Source: Sinomonas atrocyanea (lineage in GTDB: Bacteria > Actinomycetota > Actinomycetes > Actinomycetales > Micrococcaceae). Taken from it: a stretch of 64,000 nucleotides of DNA. The notes beneath the pieces were generated by a model, which saw only the letters and a program-made list of their open reading frames with translations, searched no databases and had not been told where the DNA came from. Of this stretch, positions 33,866 to 42,983 are shown piece after piece. Every line of letters starts with the position of its first letter. Position 1 is the stretch's first letter. A program made the position numbers and the translations under genes. The stretch spans positions 62,001 through 126,000 of the forward strand of contig NZ_JAUSTE010000006.1 of NCBI RefSeq assembly GCF_030812675.1, written 5' to 3'.

Positions 33866-33970
33866 CGTTCTACCCGTTCTTTCCGCATCTGGGGTCAGTT
33901 CGGGCTGTGGGGCGATCGGCGGTAGCGGGCTGCCCCGGACCGCGTCCATCGCTGACAGCGCACTGCAAAC

Positions 33971-33987
33971 ATACCCCGGAGGGGTAT
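33971..33987 (-). promoter_or_regulatory. CsoR-type copper operator upstream of copB
   Basis: ATACCCC and GGGGTAT form a perfect 7-base inverted repeat around GGA, matching the TACCC...GGGTA consensus of CsoR-family copper sensors. It lies just upstream of the copB starts. No csoR gene is in the window, so the regulator must be elsewhere. Confidence 0.82.
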
Positions 33988-34000
33988 TTTGGTCAAGCCG

Positions 34001-34906
34001 TCAGGGGACGGCGGGAACGAGGACGCCGGCCAGCGCCTCGGGCGCGAGCTCGCCGAGCACGTCGCGGACATGGCGCTCCGCGAGGGGTGCGGTCTGCGTG
34101 AAGACCGCCACGAACGACTCGCGCGCACGCAGGAGCGGCCAGTCGCCCGGAAGGAGCTCGTAGGGCATCCCCGGATCGTCCCACGGGAAGGCGCGCCACT
34201 CGTCCAGGACCTCGACGCGCACGCGGAACCCCTCGGCCGGACTGGCCTCCCCGGCGCGCAGCCTCTCGAGGCGGACCCGGTTGGCGTCCGCGAACTCGGC
34301 GTACCTGCGGGGTGGTTCGGCAGTGTTGACGATGGAGGGCCGGCGCCCCTCGAACGCGCTGTCCTCGACACGGAACGCCATGTAGTCCTCGACCCCGTAC
34401 GCCTCGGCGATCTCGTGCACCTGCGCCATCCGCTCTCTGGGCGAGAACCAGAGGGCGCCGTAGACGGGGGCGAATCCCAACCACTTCAGCCGGGCCCGGA
34501 AGGCTTCGCGGATCTCCCGTTCGGACTCGGGCACCGAGAAGGCCACGGCAGTCCACCTCCGGTCCCAGCTCAGGCCTGGATCGCCGAACTGGCCCACCTC
34601 CCGTGTCCCGATGGCGAGCCGGGCGCGCGCCGCGGCAGTGAAGCGGTACCGCGAGGCCCGCCCGGCGCCGTCGTTCTCGAGGACCCCGCGGGCAGCGAGC
34701 CGGCTCAACGCAGTGGTGACGGCGGACCGGCTCAGCCCAACGTCCTCGGCGAGCCGGACGATCGCCCGGGCGGGGAGCCACAGGTCGGTGTGCCGCCAGA
34801 ACTCGCCCAGCATGGTCACGAGGAGGTGCTGGCTCGTGCCCCCTCGTTGGGGCCGAGGGAAGTCGACGATGGCAGCACCAGGCCGCCCCTGTCCGTCATA
34901 GCGCAC
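34001..34906 (-). CDS. PaaX family transcriptional regulator
   Basis: This 301-residue protein has the PaaX layout. An N-terminal winged helix (QHLLVTMLGEFW, ARAIVRLAEDVGLSRSAVTTALSRLAARGVLE) comes first, then a central domain (WTAVAFSVPESEREIREAFRARLKWLGFAPVYGALWFSP) and a C-terminal domain (RVRVEVLDEWRAFPWDDPGMPYELLPGDWP). In E. coli PaaX represses phenylacetate genes in response to phenylacetyl-CoA. Here the divergent targets are an MHS transporter, a CocE hydrolase and a DUF3237 gene, not paa genes, so the ligand may be another aryl-CoA or acid. The start is GTG 34906. Confidence 0.92.
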   Translation of the reverse strand: MRYDGQGRPGAAIVDFPRPQRGGTSQHLLVTMLGEFWRHTDLWLPARAIVRLAEDVGLSRSAVTTALSRLAARGVLENDGAGRASRYRFTAAARARLAIGTREVGQFGDPGLSWDRRWTAVAFSVPESEREIREAFRARLKWLGFAPVYGALWFSPRERMAQVHEIAEAYGVEDYMAFRVEDSAFEGRRPSIVNTAEPPRRYAEFADANRVRLERLRAGEASPAEGFRVRVEVLDEWRAFPWDDPGMPYELLPGDWPLLRARESFVAVFTQTAPLAERHVRDVLGELAPEALAGVLVPAVP

Positions 34907-34935
34907 CCTCTCATCCTTGCAGCCGGAAAGTAACT

Positions 34936-34971
34936 TTGCAGTTTTATTGACGCTCGCGAGTTTTAACGCAA
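34936..34971. promoter_or_regulatory. Divergent promoter/operator between PaaX gene and MHS transporter
   Basis: An unusually AT-rich 36 bases contain a direct GTTTTA repeat (34941 and 34960), a central CTCGCGAG palindrome and outer TTGC/GCAA ends. TTGACG at 34947-34952 is a possible -35 box for the rightward transporter gene. It is the best candidate PaaX operator. Confidence 0.5.
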
Positions 34972-35032
34972 CGATTGGCTTTCAGGTGACGCGCACCACA
35001 TCCTTGACACCGTCGTCCTCCAGGAGATCCGC

Positions 35033-36376
35033 ATGACCGCCGGACCAACCTCCCCCGCCAGCGCCGTAGCCGCCCGAGTCCCCGGGCAGCACGCGCGCAA
35101 AGCCGCCGTGGCGAGCTTCGCCGGAAGCACGCTCGAGTACTACGACTTCTTCATCTACGGCTCCGCCTCGGCCCTGATCTTCAACAAGATCTTCTTCCCC
35201 GGGATCGACCCGCTCCTCGGGCAGTTCCTCTCGATGGCCACCTTGGGCATCGGTTACGTGGTCCGCCCGCTCGCAGCGGCCTTCATCGGCCACTTCGGCG
35301 ACCGGATCGGCCGCAAGCAGATGCTCGTCTTCACGCTCGTCTCGATGGGCCTGGCGACCTTCCTCATCGGCTGCCTCCCGTCCACCGCCGCGATCGGCGC
35401 CGCCGCCCCGGTCCTGCTCGTGCTCCTGCGCGTGGTCCAGGGCATCTCGGCCGCGGGGGAGTCTGTCGGCGCCGTCACGCTCTCCCTCGAGCACGCCCCG
35501 GCCGGCCGGCGCGCGTTCTTCGCCAGCTGGGTCAACACCGGCGCCGCGGCAGGGATCATGCTCGCCTCGCTCGCCTTCCTCGCCGTCTCCTTCATGCCGC
35601 AGGCGGACCTCATCGCGTGGGGCTGGCGCCTGCCCTTCCTCGCGAGCATCGTCGTCGCCGTGGCCGGATTCGTGATCCGCCGCCGCATCCCCGAGGCCGA
35701 GGTGTTCGAGGAGGTGCGGGAGGCCGGGGAGACCGAGCGGGAACTGCCCCTCAAGGTCGTGCTGCGCGACTACTGGCCCACGGTCATCAAGGTCATCCTC
35801 TTCGGTGTCTGGGCCGTCGTGTCCACGATCGTCTCGGCCTTCGGCCTCTCCTACGCCACGAACGGCCACTTCGTCCCGAGCAGCGTCATGCTCACCACCA
35901 CCATCGTGACGGCGGCCCTCGGCATCATCGCCCAGCCCCTGTTCGGCATCCTCGCCGACCGGATCGGCCGCAAGCCCGTCTTCATCACCGGCAACCTGAT
36001 CTGCGCGGCCTCGATCTTCGCCTTCTTCTGGTCGATCTCGCAGAAGGACGTCCTGCTCGTGTTCGCCACCTCGATCCTCGTCATGGTGGTCGGCTACGGC
36101 ATGGTGAACCCGCTCGGCCCTGCGGTCGTCGCGGAGATGTTCCCCACCCGCATCCGCTACTCCGGCGCCGCGATCTCCTCGCAGCTCGGGCTGATCGTCA
36201 CCGGCTTCGCGCCCACGATCGCCGCCGCCGTGGTGCGGCCCGGCCCCGACGGCTGGATCCCGGTCGCGGTCTTCACGGCCATCTGCTGCTGCCTCTCGGC
36301 CCTCGTGACCCTGGTGTGGGTGCGGGAGACGTACAAGGTGGACACCCACGAGCTCGGCGCGCGGGCGGGTGCCTGA
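35033..36376 (+). CDS. MHS family MFS transporter
   Basis: This 447-residue protein has twelve membrane helices and metabolite:H+ symporter signatures: FAGSTLEYYDFFIYGSASAL in helix 1, FGDRIGRKQMLVFTL in the first loop, LLRVVQGISAAGESVGA in helix 4, ILADRIGRKPVFITG in the second loop and MFPTRIRYSGAAISSQLG in helix 10. These proteins take up organic acids, osmolytes or aromatic acids. The substrate is likely released by, or fed to, the CocE hydrolase three bases downstream. The start is ATG 35033. Confidence 0.93.
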   Translation: MTAGPTSPASAVAARVPGQHARKAAVASFAGSTLEYYDFFIYGSASALIFNKIFFPGIDPLLGQFLSMATLGIGYVVRPLAAAFIGHFGDRIGRKQMLVFTLVSMGLATFLIGCLPSTAAIGAAAPVLLVLLRVVQGISAAGESVGAVTLSLEHAPAGRRAFFASWVNTGAAAGIMLASLAFLAVSFMPQADLIAWGWRLPFLASIVVAVAGFVIRRRIPEAEVFEEVREAGETERELPLKVVLRDYWPTVIKVILFGVWAVVSTIVSAFGLSYATNGHFVPSSVMLTTTIVTAALGIIAQPLFGILADRIGRKPVFITGNLICAASIFAFFWSISQKDVLLVFATSILVMVVGYGMVNPLGPAVVAEMFPTRIRYSGAAISSQLGLIVTGFAPTIAAAVVRPGPDGWIPVAVFTAICCCLSALVTLVWVRETYKVDTHELGARAGA

Positions 36377-36379
36377 GGC

Positions 36380-38122
36380 ATGGCCTACAACGTCCTCGTC
36401 GAGAACGACGTCGAGACCCCCCTCAGCGACGGCGCCGTCCTCCGCTCCACGGTCTACCGGCCGGCCGCCGATGGCGAGCGCTTCCCCGTCCTCCTGACCC
36501 GCACCCCCTACGGGCGCGACCTGTCCGTCAACTCCGCCTACTTCAACCCCGCCACCGTGGCCGCGGAGGGCTTCGTGGTGGTCCTCCAGGACGTGCGCGG
36601 GCGGTTCGGCTCGGACGGCGACTTCGCCCCGAGCGAGCAGGAGGCGGACGACGGCGCCGAGACGGTCGCCTGGGCATCGCGCCTCCCGTACTCCTCGGGG
36701 AAGGTCGGGATGTGGGGCCGCTCGTACTTCGCCGAATCCCAGTGGCGCGCCGCCCGGCGCACCCCGCGGGGCCTCGCTGCGCTGGCCTCTGGCGTCTGCG
36801 CCGCGGGCAACGCGGACCACGGCGCCCTCTTCCGCGGCGGTGCGTTCGAGCTCGGTTCACGCCTGAGCTGGGGCCACGGCTCCATCTCGCTCGAGACGAT
36901 CCGCCGCGAGTTCGCCGCCGACGCTGCCCGTCTGGGCCGCGAGACCGCCGCCTGGCGGGAGCTGGACGCAGCGTTCGCCGACGGCTCGGCGTACGGCACC
37001 CTGCCCCTGAACGGGCTCAAGTCCGGCGCGTGCACCTTCATGCAGTCGTTCATCGTCCCCTCTGCCGGCGGGGATCCCGGCGGCGAGGCGTCGGAGGCAT
37101 GGAACTGGCCGGCGTCCGAGCCCGTGCCGCTGGCCACGCTCCACATCGGCGGCTGGTTCGACATCTTCCTGCCGAACACGCTCGACCAGTACCGCCTCCA
37201 GCTGGAGGCCTCCCGCCGAGATCCCACTGTGCCCCGGCCGCGCCTGGTCCTCGGCCCGTGGAGCCACGCGAGCTTCACCGGGCTGTTCCCGGACGCCGCG
37301 TTCCCGGGCGGGTCCGCTGCCGCACTCGGCCCCTACGGGGACCTCTCCGCCCTCCACGCCCGGTGGTTCCGCCACGTCCTCGCCGGCGGCCCCGAGCCGG
37401 AGATGCCCCCCGTGCTTGTCTACGTCCTCGGCGAGAACCGGTGGCGCGGCTTCGAGGAGCTGCCCGAACCCAGGGGGCAGCGCGAGCTCTTCCTCGGAGC
37501 CGGCGGGAAACTCTCCGACACGCCGGGCGAGGAGGCAGCGGAGGACTACGACTACGACCCGCTCGACCCCGTCCCCTCAACGGGCGGTGCCACGATGCAC
37601 CTCGGGGCCGACTTCCCTGGGCCCGCCGAGCAGTCGCGGGTCGAGGACCGCGCGGACGTCCTCACGTTCACCACGGACCCCCTCGCGGAGCCGCTCACCG
37701 TCTTCGGCGAGGTGACGGCGCGACTGTTCGCGTCGTCGTCGGCCGTCGACACCGACTTCGTCGTGCGGCTGTGCCGCGTGGCCCAGGACGGGCGCTCACT
37801 GGCGGTGGCAGACGGGATCGTGCGCGCCTCCTGGCGGGACGCGTGCGCGGAGGACGGCGCCTTCCGCGCCGGGGTGCCGCGGCGTCCCCTCACGCCGGGG
37901 GCGGCCGAGGAGTTCACCATCAGCCTGTGGAGCACCGCCTGCACCTTCGCCGCGGGCGAGCGGATCCGGATCCAGGTCACCTCGAGCTGCCATCCGCGGT
38001 GGGACAGGAACCTCAACACCGGGGCGAGGGCGCTCGACTCCTCGGACACGGCGGTGGCCCACCAGCGCGTGCACCTCGGGGCGGGCACGCCGAGCCGGAT
38101 CACGTTCGGGGTCCTCGGGTGA
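36380..38122 (+). CDS. CocE/NonD family hydrolase
   Basis: This 580-residue protein is a serine hydrolase of the CocE/X-Pro dipeptidyl peptidase C-terminal superfamily. Its alpha/beta-hydrolase core starts LRSTVYRP and RTPYGRDLSV. The nucleophile is Ser115 in MWGRSYFAE, with the Asp near 261 (GGWFDIFLPNTL) and His near 295 (LGPWSHASF) completing the triad. The jelly-roll C-terminal domain runs from about residue 350 (LGADFPG...LTFTTDPLAEPLTVFGEV). It acts on an ester or amide, probably cytoplasmic since no signal peptide is present. It is co-transcribed with the MHS transporter (3-base gap). Confidence 0.92.
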   Translation: MAYNVLVENDVETPLSDGAVLRSTVYRPAADGERFPVLLTRTPYGRDLSVNSAYFNPATVAAEGFVVVLQDVRGRFGSDGDFAPSEQEADDGAETVAWASRLPYSSGKVGMWGRSYFAESQWRAARRTPRGLAALASGVCAAGNADHGALFRGGAFELGSRLSWGHGSISLETIRREFAADAARLGRETAAWRELDAAFADGSAYGTLPLNGLKSGACTFMQSFIVPSAGGDPGGEASEAWNWPASEPVPLATLHIGGWFDIFLPNTLDQYRLQLEASRRDPTVPRPRLVLGPWSHASFTGLFPDAAFPGGSAAALGPYGDLSALHARWFRHVLAGGPEPEMPPVLVYVLGENRWRGFEELPEPRGQRELFLGAGGKLSDTPGEEAAEDYDYDPLDPVPSTGGATMHLGADFPGPAEQSRVEDRADVLTFTTDPLAEPLTVFGEVTARLFASSSAVDTDFVVRLCRVAQDGRSLAVADGIVRASWRDACAEDGAFRAGVPRRPLTPGAAEEFTISLWSTACTFAAGERIRIQVTSSCHPRWDRNLNTGARALDSSDTAVAHQRVHLGAGTPSRITFGVLG

Positions 38123-38141
38123 GAGGGGTACTGTCCCAGCC

Positions 38142-38612
38142 ATGACGCAGACGCCGCAGCCGCCCGCCCTGGTGCACGCCGGGACCCTCTCGGTCCTCAT
38201 CGGCGACCCGATCGACGTGGGCCCGACGCCGGAGGGCCACCGCCGGATCATCCCCATCACCGGTGGCACCGTGTCCGGCCCCCGTCTGAACGGGCGCGTG
38301 CTCCCGGGCGGGGCGGACTTCCAGATCCTCCACACCCCGGAGCTCTCCCAGCTCGACGCCCGCTACGCTGTCGAGACCGAGGACGGCGCCATCATCTCCG
38401 TGGACAACGCCGCGATCCGCTCCGGCTCCGCCGAGGCGCTGGGCCGGATCGCGCGCGGAGAACCGGTGGACCCGGGCGAGATCTACTTCCGCTGCGCCCC
38501 TCGCCTGCGCTCCTCGGCGCCGCAGTGGGACTGGGTGAACCGCACCCTGTTCGTGGGCACCGGCGAGCGCCATCCGGACCGCGTCGTCGTGCACGTCTTC
38601 GCGGTCGGCTGA
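38142..38612 (+). CDS. DUF3237 family protein
   Basis: This 156-residue protein is a DUF3237 beta-barrel: PIDVGPTPEGHRRIIPITGGTVSGPRLNGRVLPGGADFQI, then LDARYAVETEDGAIISVDNAAIR, RCAPRLRSSAPQWDWVNRTLFVGTGERHPDRV. These are the family's hallmarks at full length. The function is unknown; members often sit with aromatic or ester catabolism genes. It follows the CocE gene by 19 bases, so the three genes form one PaaX-facing operon. Confidence 0.9.
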   Translation: MTQTPQPPALVHAGTLSVLIGDPIDVGPTPEGHRRIIPITGGTVSGPRLNGRVLPGGADFQILHTPELSQLDARYAVETEDGAIISVDNAAIRSGSAEALGRIARGEPVDPGEIYFRCAPRLRSSAPQWDWVNRTLFVGTGERHPDRVVVHVFAVG

Positions 38613-38676
38613 CATCCGGCGCGCGCGGGGCGGCCGGCACCCTTGCCCTGCCGCCCCGCACGCATAGGGTGAAGGC

Positions 38677-40851
38677 ATGGCTGATGCAGTGGGGCTCCTG
38701 CGCGAGCTGGCCGAACGGCACCAGGTGGCGACCTCCTACGCGGGCTGGGACGGTACCCGGCGGGAGGTCTCGGCGGAGACACTCAGGGCGGTGCTCGGTG
38801 CCCTCGGGGTGCCAACGGACTCAGCGGAGGCGATGCGCGCGGCCCTCGAGGAGATGGAGGCCGCGCCCTGGCGCCGGCTGCTGCCGCCCGTCGCTGTGGT
38901 CCGCCAGGGCGCCGGCGCGACCGTCGACGCGCACGTCCCGCACGGCAGCGCCGTCACCGTGTGGGTCACGGCCGAGGACGGCACGGAGTACGCGGCGGAG
39001 CAGGCCGAGAACTGGGCCGAGCCGCGCAGGGTCGACGGCGTCCTGATGGGCCGCGCCTCCTTCCTCCTCCCGCCGGACCTCCCCCTCGGGTGGCACACCC
39101 TCCATGCCCGCAACGAGGACCGGAGCGCCGAGGCCACCCTCGTGGTCACTCCGGACCGGCTCGCCACCACGGCCCGGCTCTCGGACCGCCAGCGGTGGGG
39201 GCTCATGGCCCAGCTCTACTCCGTGCGGTCCCGGCGCTCCTGGGGCATCGGCGACTTCGCCGACCTCGCCGACCTCGCCGCCGTGGGCGCCGGGCAGGAC
39301 GCGAGCTTCGTGCTCGTCAATCCCCTGCACGCGTCGGCGCCGGTGCCGCCCCTCGAGGACTCCCCGTACCTGCCCTCGACGCGGCGCTTCGTGAACCCGC
39401 TGTACGTGCGCGTCGAGGCCATCCCCGAGTACGGCTATCTCGCTCCGGAGGACCGCGCCCGCATCGAGGAGCTCGCCCAGGGCCCGAAGTCGGCCAACGG
39501 CTCCGCCGCGCTGCTCGACCGCGACGCCTCCTACGCCGCGAAGCTCGCCGCCCTCGACCTGGTGTGGCACGTGCCCCGCAGCCCCGCCCGCGAGGAGGCC
39601 TATGCCCGGTTCTGCGCGGGCGCCGGGCAGGGCCTCGCCGACTTCGCACTGTGGTCCGCGCTCGCCGAGGGCCGCGCCGCGGGGGCTGCGGCGGACGACG
39701 GCGGGTCCCCGGCTCCGGCGCTTCCCACGCCTCAGGAGGCCGCCGGCCTGCGCGAGGAATACGCCGACCGGGTCGAGTTCTACCGCTGGCTCCAGTGGGT
39801 CTGCGACGAGCAGCTCGAGGCCGCCCAGAGCACCGCGCTCGCCGCGGGCATGGAGATCGGGCTGCTCCACGACCTCGCCGTGGGCGTGCGTCCGGACGGC
39901 GCGGACGCGTGGACGCTCTCCGACGTCCTCGCCGGCGGCGTGTCGGTGGGGGCCCCGCCGGACGTCTTCAACCAGCAGGGTCAGAACTGGAGCCAGCCGC
40001 CGTGGCACCCCACCCGGCTCGCCGAGTCGGGCTACGCGGCCTACCGGGACATGCTCCGCACCATCCTCCGGCACGCCGGCGGCATCCGCGTGGACCACAT
40101 CCTGGGCCTGTTCCGGCTCTGGTGGATCCCCGAGGGCTCCTCCTCCCCCGCCGAGGGCACGTACGTGCACTACGACCACGAGGCCCTCGTGGGCATCCTC
40201 GCGCTCGAGGCCCAGCGGGCGGACGCGATCGTGATCGGCGAGGACCTCGGCGTCTTCGAGCCATGGGTGCGGGACTACCTCGCCGAGCGGGGCGTGTTCG
40301 GCACCTCGATCCTGTGGTTCGAGCGCGAGGCCGGCGTCCCCCTTCCGCCGGAGAGGTACCGGCAGGCGTGCCTCACGAGCGTGAACACCCATGACCTCCC
40401 GCCGACCGCGGGCTACCTCGCAGGCGAGCACGTGCGGCTGCGCGAGTCCCTCGGCCTTCTCGAGCGGCCCGTCGAGGAGGAGCTCGAGGCGGCCAGCGCC
40501 GAGATCGCCGGCGTCCTGGACCTCGCCCGCGATCGCGGGCTCCTGCCTGCTCCGCCCGCGGACGGGTCGGAGGACGGCGCTGATGAGCAGCACATCATCG
40601 AGGCGCTCTACGAGCTCACGGCGCTCACGCCGTCGAGCCTGCTCGGCGTCGCGCTCGTCGACGCGGTCGGGGACCGCCGCACCCAGAACCAGCCCGGCAC
40701 GAACCGCGAGTACCCCAACTGGTGCATCCCGCTCACGGGACCCGACGGCGCCGCGGTCCTGCTCGAAGACCTTCCGGCCACCGCCAGGTTCGCCTCCCTG
40801 CTCGCCGCGATGCGCGAGGCGGTGGACGGCGGCGACGGGGCCGGAGGATGA
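38677..40851 (+). CDS. malQ: 4-alpha-glucanotransferase (amylomaltase)
   Basis: This 724-residue protein is MalQ, GH77, which transfers maltodextrin segments between glucans. It has the long actinobacterial form with an N-terminal all-beta extension (residues 1-170). The GH77 core carries RRSWGIGDFADLADLA, VNPLHASAP, PPDVFNQQGQNWSQPPWHP, the nucleophile Asp in GGIRVDHILGLFRLWWIP, the acid/base Glu in VIGEDLGVF and the third Asp in SVNTHDLPPTAGY. It ends with NQPGTNREYPNW. ATG 38677 lies 64 bases after the DUF3237 gene and is probably transcribed on its own. Confidence 0.96.
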   Translation: MADAVGLLRELAERHQVATSYAGWDGTRREVSAETLRAVLGALGVPTDSAEAMRAALEEMEAAPWRRLLPPVAVVRQGAGATVDAHVPHGSAVTVWVTAEDGTEYAAEQAENWAEPRRVDGVLMGRASFLLPPDLPLGWHTLHARNEDRSAEATLVVTPDRLATTARLSDRQRWGLMAQLYSVRSRRSWGIGDFADLADLAAVGAGQDASFVLVNPLHASAPVPPLEDSPYLPSTRRFVNPLYVRVEAIPEYGYLAPEDRARIEELAQGPKSANGSAALLDRDASYAAKLAALDLVWHVPRSPAREEAYARFCAGAGQGLADFALWSALAEGRAAGAAADDGGSPAPALPTPQEAAGLREEYADRVEFYRWLQWVCDEQLEAAQSTALAAGMEIGLLHDLAVGVRPDGADAWTLSDVLAGGVSVGAPPDVFNQQGQNWSQPPWHPTRLAESGYAAYRDMLRTILRHAGGIRVDHILGLFRLWWIPEGSSSPAEGTYVHYDHEALVGILALEAQRADAIVIGEDLGVFEPWVRDYLAERGVFGTSILWFEREAGVPLPPERYRQACLTSVNTHDLPPTAGYLAGEHVRLRESLGLLERPVEEELEAASAEIAGVLDLARDRGLLPAPPADGSEDGADEQHIIEALYELTALTPSSLLGVALVDAVGDRRTQNQPGTNREYPNWCIPLTGPDGAAVLLEDLPATARFASLLAAMREAVDGGDGAGG

Positions 40852-40990
40852 TGAGCATCACGGCGGCAGCGGGCTGAGCTGGCGCGTCGGCCTTGGGAAC
40901 AGCGGCCGGACGGTGCCAGACTGGGCGGCGCTCGCGGGGCCCACCGGCGCCAGGGGCCATTCCTCATCCGACACAGAAGCAGGAGCCACC

Positions 40991-42466
40991 GTGGCGAACA
41001 ACCCAGCCAGAACCCCGGACGACCCCCAGCCCCCGCAGAGGAAGTCCGCGGCGAAGGTCGCCGGCCTGGCCGTCGCGGCGGCCGTGGGCGGGTTCCTCTT
41101 CGGATTCGACTCCTCGGTGGTCAACGGAGCCGTCGACTCGATCCAGGGCGCCCTCGGCCTCTCCCACGCCGTGACCGGGCTCGCCGTGGCGATCGCCCTC
41201 ATCGGCTGTGCCATCGGCGCGTGGCTCGCCGGGGCCCTCGCCGACCGCTACGGCCGCATCCCCGCGATGAAGCTCGGCGCCCTGCTGTTCCTGGTGAGCG
41301 CCATCGGGGCAGGGTTCGCCGTGGGCCTGTGGGACCTCATCCTGTGGCGGCTCGTGGGCGGGCTCGGGATCGGCCTCGCCTCCGTCGTCGCCCCCGCGTA
41401 CATCGCCGAGATCTCCCCGCGCAGGATCCGCGGCCGCCTCGCGTCCTTCCAGCAGCTCGCCATCACCCTGGGCATCTTCGCCGCGCTCCTCAGCGACGCG
41501 GCGCTGGCCTCGATCGCCGGCGGCGCGAGCCACGCGCTGTTCTTCGGCGTGGAGGCGTGGCGCTGGATGTTCATCGCCGGCGCAATCCCCGCGGCCGTGT
41601 ACGGGTGGATCGCCTTCACGCTCCCCGAGTCGCCGCGCTTCCTGGTCCTCAAGGGGGACGAGGCCGGCGCACGCCGGATCTTCGAGACCACGGCACCCTA
41701 CGAGAGCATCGACCGGGCGCTCAAGGAGATCCACGAGGCGATCGAGGCGGACAAGCTCTCCGAGCGCAAGGGCGCCCTCCGCGGCAGCGCGCTCGGCCTC
41801 AAGCCCGTCCTGTGGATCGGCATCGCACTGTCCGTGTTCCAGCAGTTCGTGGGCATCAACGTGATCTTCTACTACTCGACCACCCTGTGGAAGTCGGTCG
41901 GCTTCGGCGAGCAGTTCTCGCTCCAGATCTCCGTCATCACCTCGGTGACCAACGTCCTCGTCACGCTCATCGCCATTGCCCTCGTGGACAGGGTCGGCCG
42001 CAAGCCGATCCTGCTCGTGGGCTCGGCGGGCATGGCCGTGTCGCTGGCCGCGATGGCGGTGGCGTTCTCCACCGCCACGCTCGTGAACGGCGAGCCGTCC
42101 CTCAGCGGCGTGTGGGGCCCGGTCGCACTCGTCGCGGCGAACGTCTTCGTGGTCTGCTTCGGCGCCTCGTGGGGCCCGGTCGTGTGGGTCCTGCTCGGCG
42201 AGATCTTCCCGCCCTCCATCCGCGCGCGGGGGCTGGGCATCGCGGCCGCAGCGCAGTGGATCGCGAACTTCCTGATCACGGTCTCGTTCCCGCCGATGGC
42301 GGCCTGGTCGCTGACCCTCACGTACGGGATGTACGCCGCGTTCGCGGTGCTCTCCTTCGTGTTCGTGCTCGCGAAGGTCCCCGAGACCAACGGGATGTCC
42401 CTCGAGCAGGCGGAGACCCTGTTCGTCCGTCCCGCGAAGGGCGCCTCGAAAGGGGCCAAGCGCTAG
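40991..42466 (+). CDS. Sugar porter family MFS transporter
   Basis: This 491-residue protein has the sugar porter (SP) signatures: GGFLFGFDSSVVNGAVDSI in helix 1, GALADRYGRIPAMK in loop 2-3, YIAEISPRRIRGRL after helix 4, LPESPRFLVLKGDEAGAR at the central loop, QQFVGINVIFYYSTTLW in helix 7, LVDRVGRKPILL and VPETNG near the end. It is therefore a proton-linked uptake system for a monosaccharide or polyol. GTG 40991 follows AGGAGCCACC. It is downstream of malQ by 139 bases, and the two may serve glucose and maltodextrin use. Confidence 0.94.
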   Translation: MANNPARTPDDPQPPQRKSAAKVAGLAVAAAVGGFLFGFDSSVVNGAVDSIQGALGLSHAVTGLAVAIALIGCAIGAWLAGALADRYGRIPAMKLGALLFLVSAIGAGFAVGLWDLILWRLVGGLGIGLASVVAPAYIAEISPRRIRGRLASFQQLAITLGIFAALLSDAALASIAGGASHALFFGVEAWRWMFIAGAIPAAVYGWIAFTLPESPRFLVLKGDEAGARRIFETTAPYESIDRALKEIHEAIEADKLSERKGALRGSALGLKPVLWIGIALSVFQQFVGINVIFYYSTTLWKSVGFGEQFSLQISVITSVTNVLVTLIAIALVDRVGRKPILLVGSAGMAVSLAAMAVAFSTATLVNGEPSLSGVWGPVALVAANVFVVCFGASWGPVVWVLLGEIFPPSIRARGLGIAAAAQWIANFLITVSFPPMAAWSLTLTYGMYAAFAVLSFVFVLAKVPETNGMSLEQAETLFVRPAKGASKGAKR

Positions 42467-42534
42467 TCGGCCAGCCCGCGGGGGCGGTCGGCGTCGTACG
42501 CCAGAGTGCCGCCGCCGGGGCGGTCAGGCGCCGA

Positions 42535-42753
42535 TCAGGCGCAGCGCTGCTGCGTGACGCCGAAGGGGACGCTCTCGTCGACGGCGACGCGGTACTCCCC
42601 CGCCGCCTCACGGGTGACGAGGATGCCGCAGCACGGGTTGGCGACGGCGTGCTGCTGCAGGGTGCCGATCGCGCTGCTGAGTGCGGAATCGAGCTCGCGC
42701 GCAGAGTCGACGTGGACGGTCAGCGACCGGTGGGCGTGGTTGCCGTGAAACAT
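42535..42753 (-). CDS. Small conserved hypothetical protein
   Basis: This 72-residue protein starts at ATG 42753 after a clear AGGAG (CGCCAGGAGATCCC). The sequence (SLTVHVDSARELDSALSSAIGTLQQHA, then NPCCGILVTREAAGEYRVAVD) looks like a compact alpha/beta fold with a Cys-Cys pair and a final Cys. There is no signal peptide. The good ribosome site and frame support a real gene. I know no function for it. It converges with the sugar porter gene. Confidence 0.7.
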   Translation of the reverse strand: MFHGNHAHRSLTVHVDSARELDSALSSAIGTLQQHAVANPCCGILVTREAAGEYRVAVDESVPFGVTQQRCA

Positions 42754-42983
42754 GGGATCTCCTGGCGAAACGGTGGAAACGACAGGATCTTAGGGCCCGA
42801 GAGTTTGACTGGACAAAACGGCAGATCTCTGCACCCATGCCCGGTGACGCGACATCTGTCGCATGTCTGATGTGATCATCGAGACACTGTGTATGGTCGG
42901 GACCACATCTAGTGCGCGGTAGGCTGGAAAGGCCCTGTTGCAGGGGTCACATTTGAAGCCATTACTGCGAAGGTCTGCGCATT

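Noticed and set aside
42780-42983. A riboswitch upstream of the permease
   Set aside because: I could not identify conserved paired elements of any known class by eye; only promoter-like hexamers are visible.
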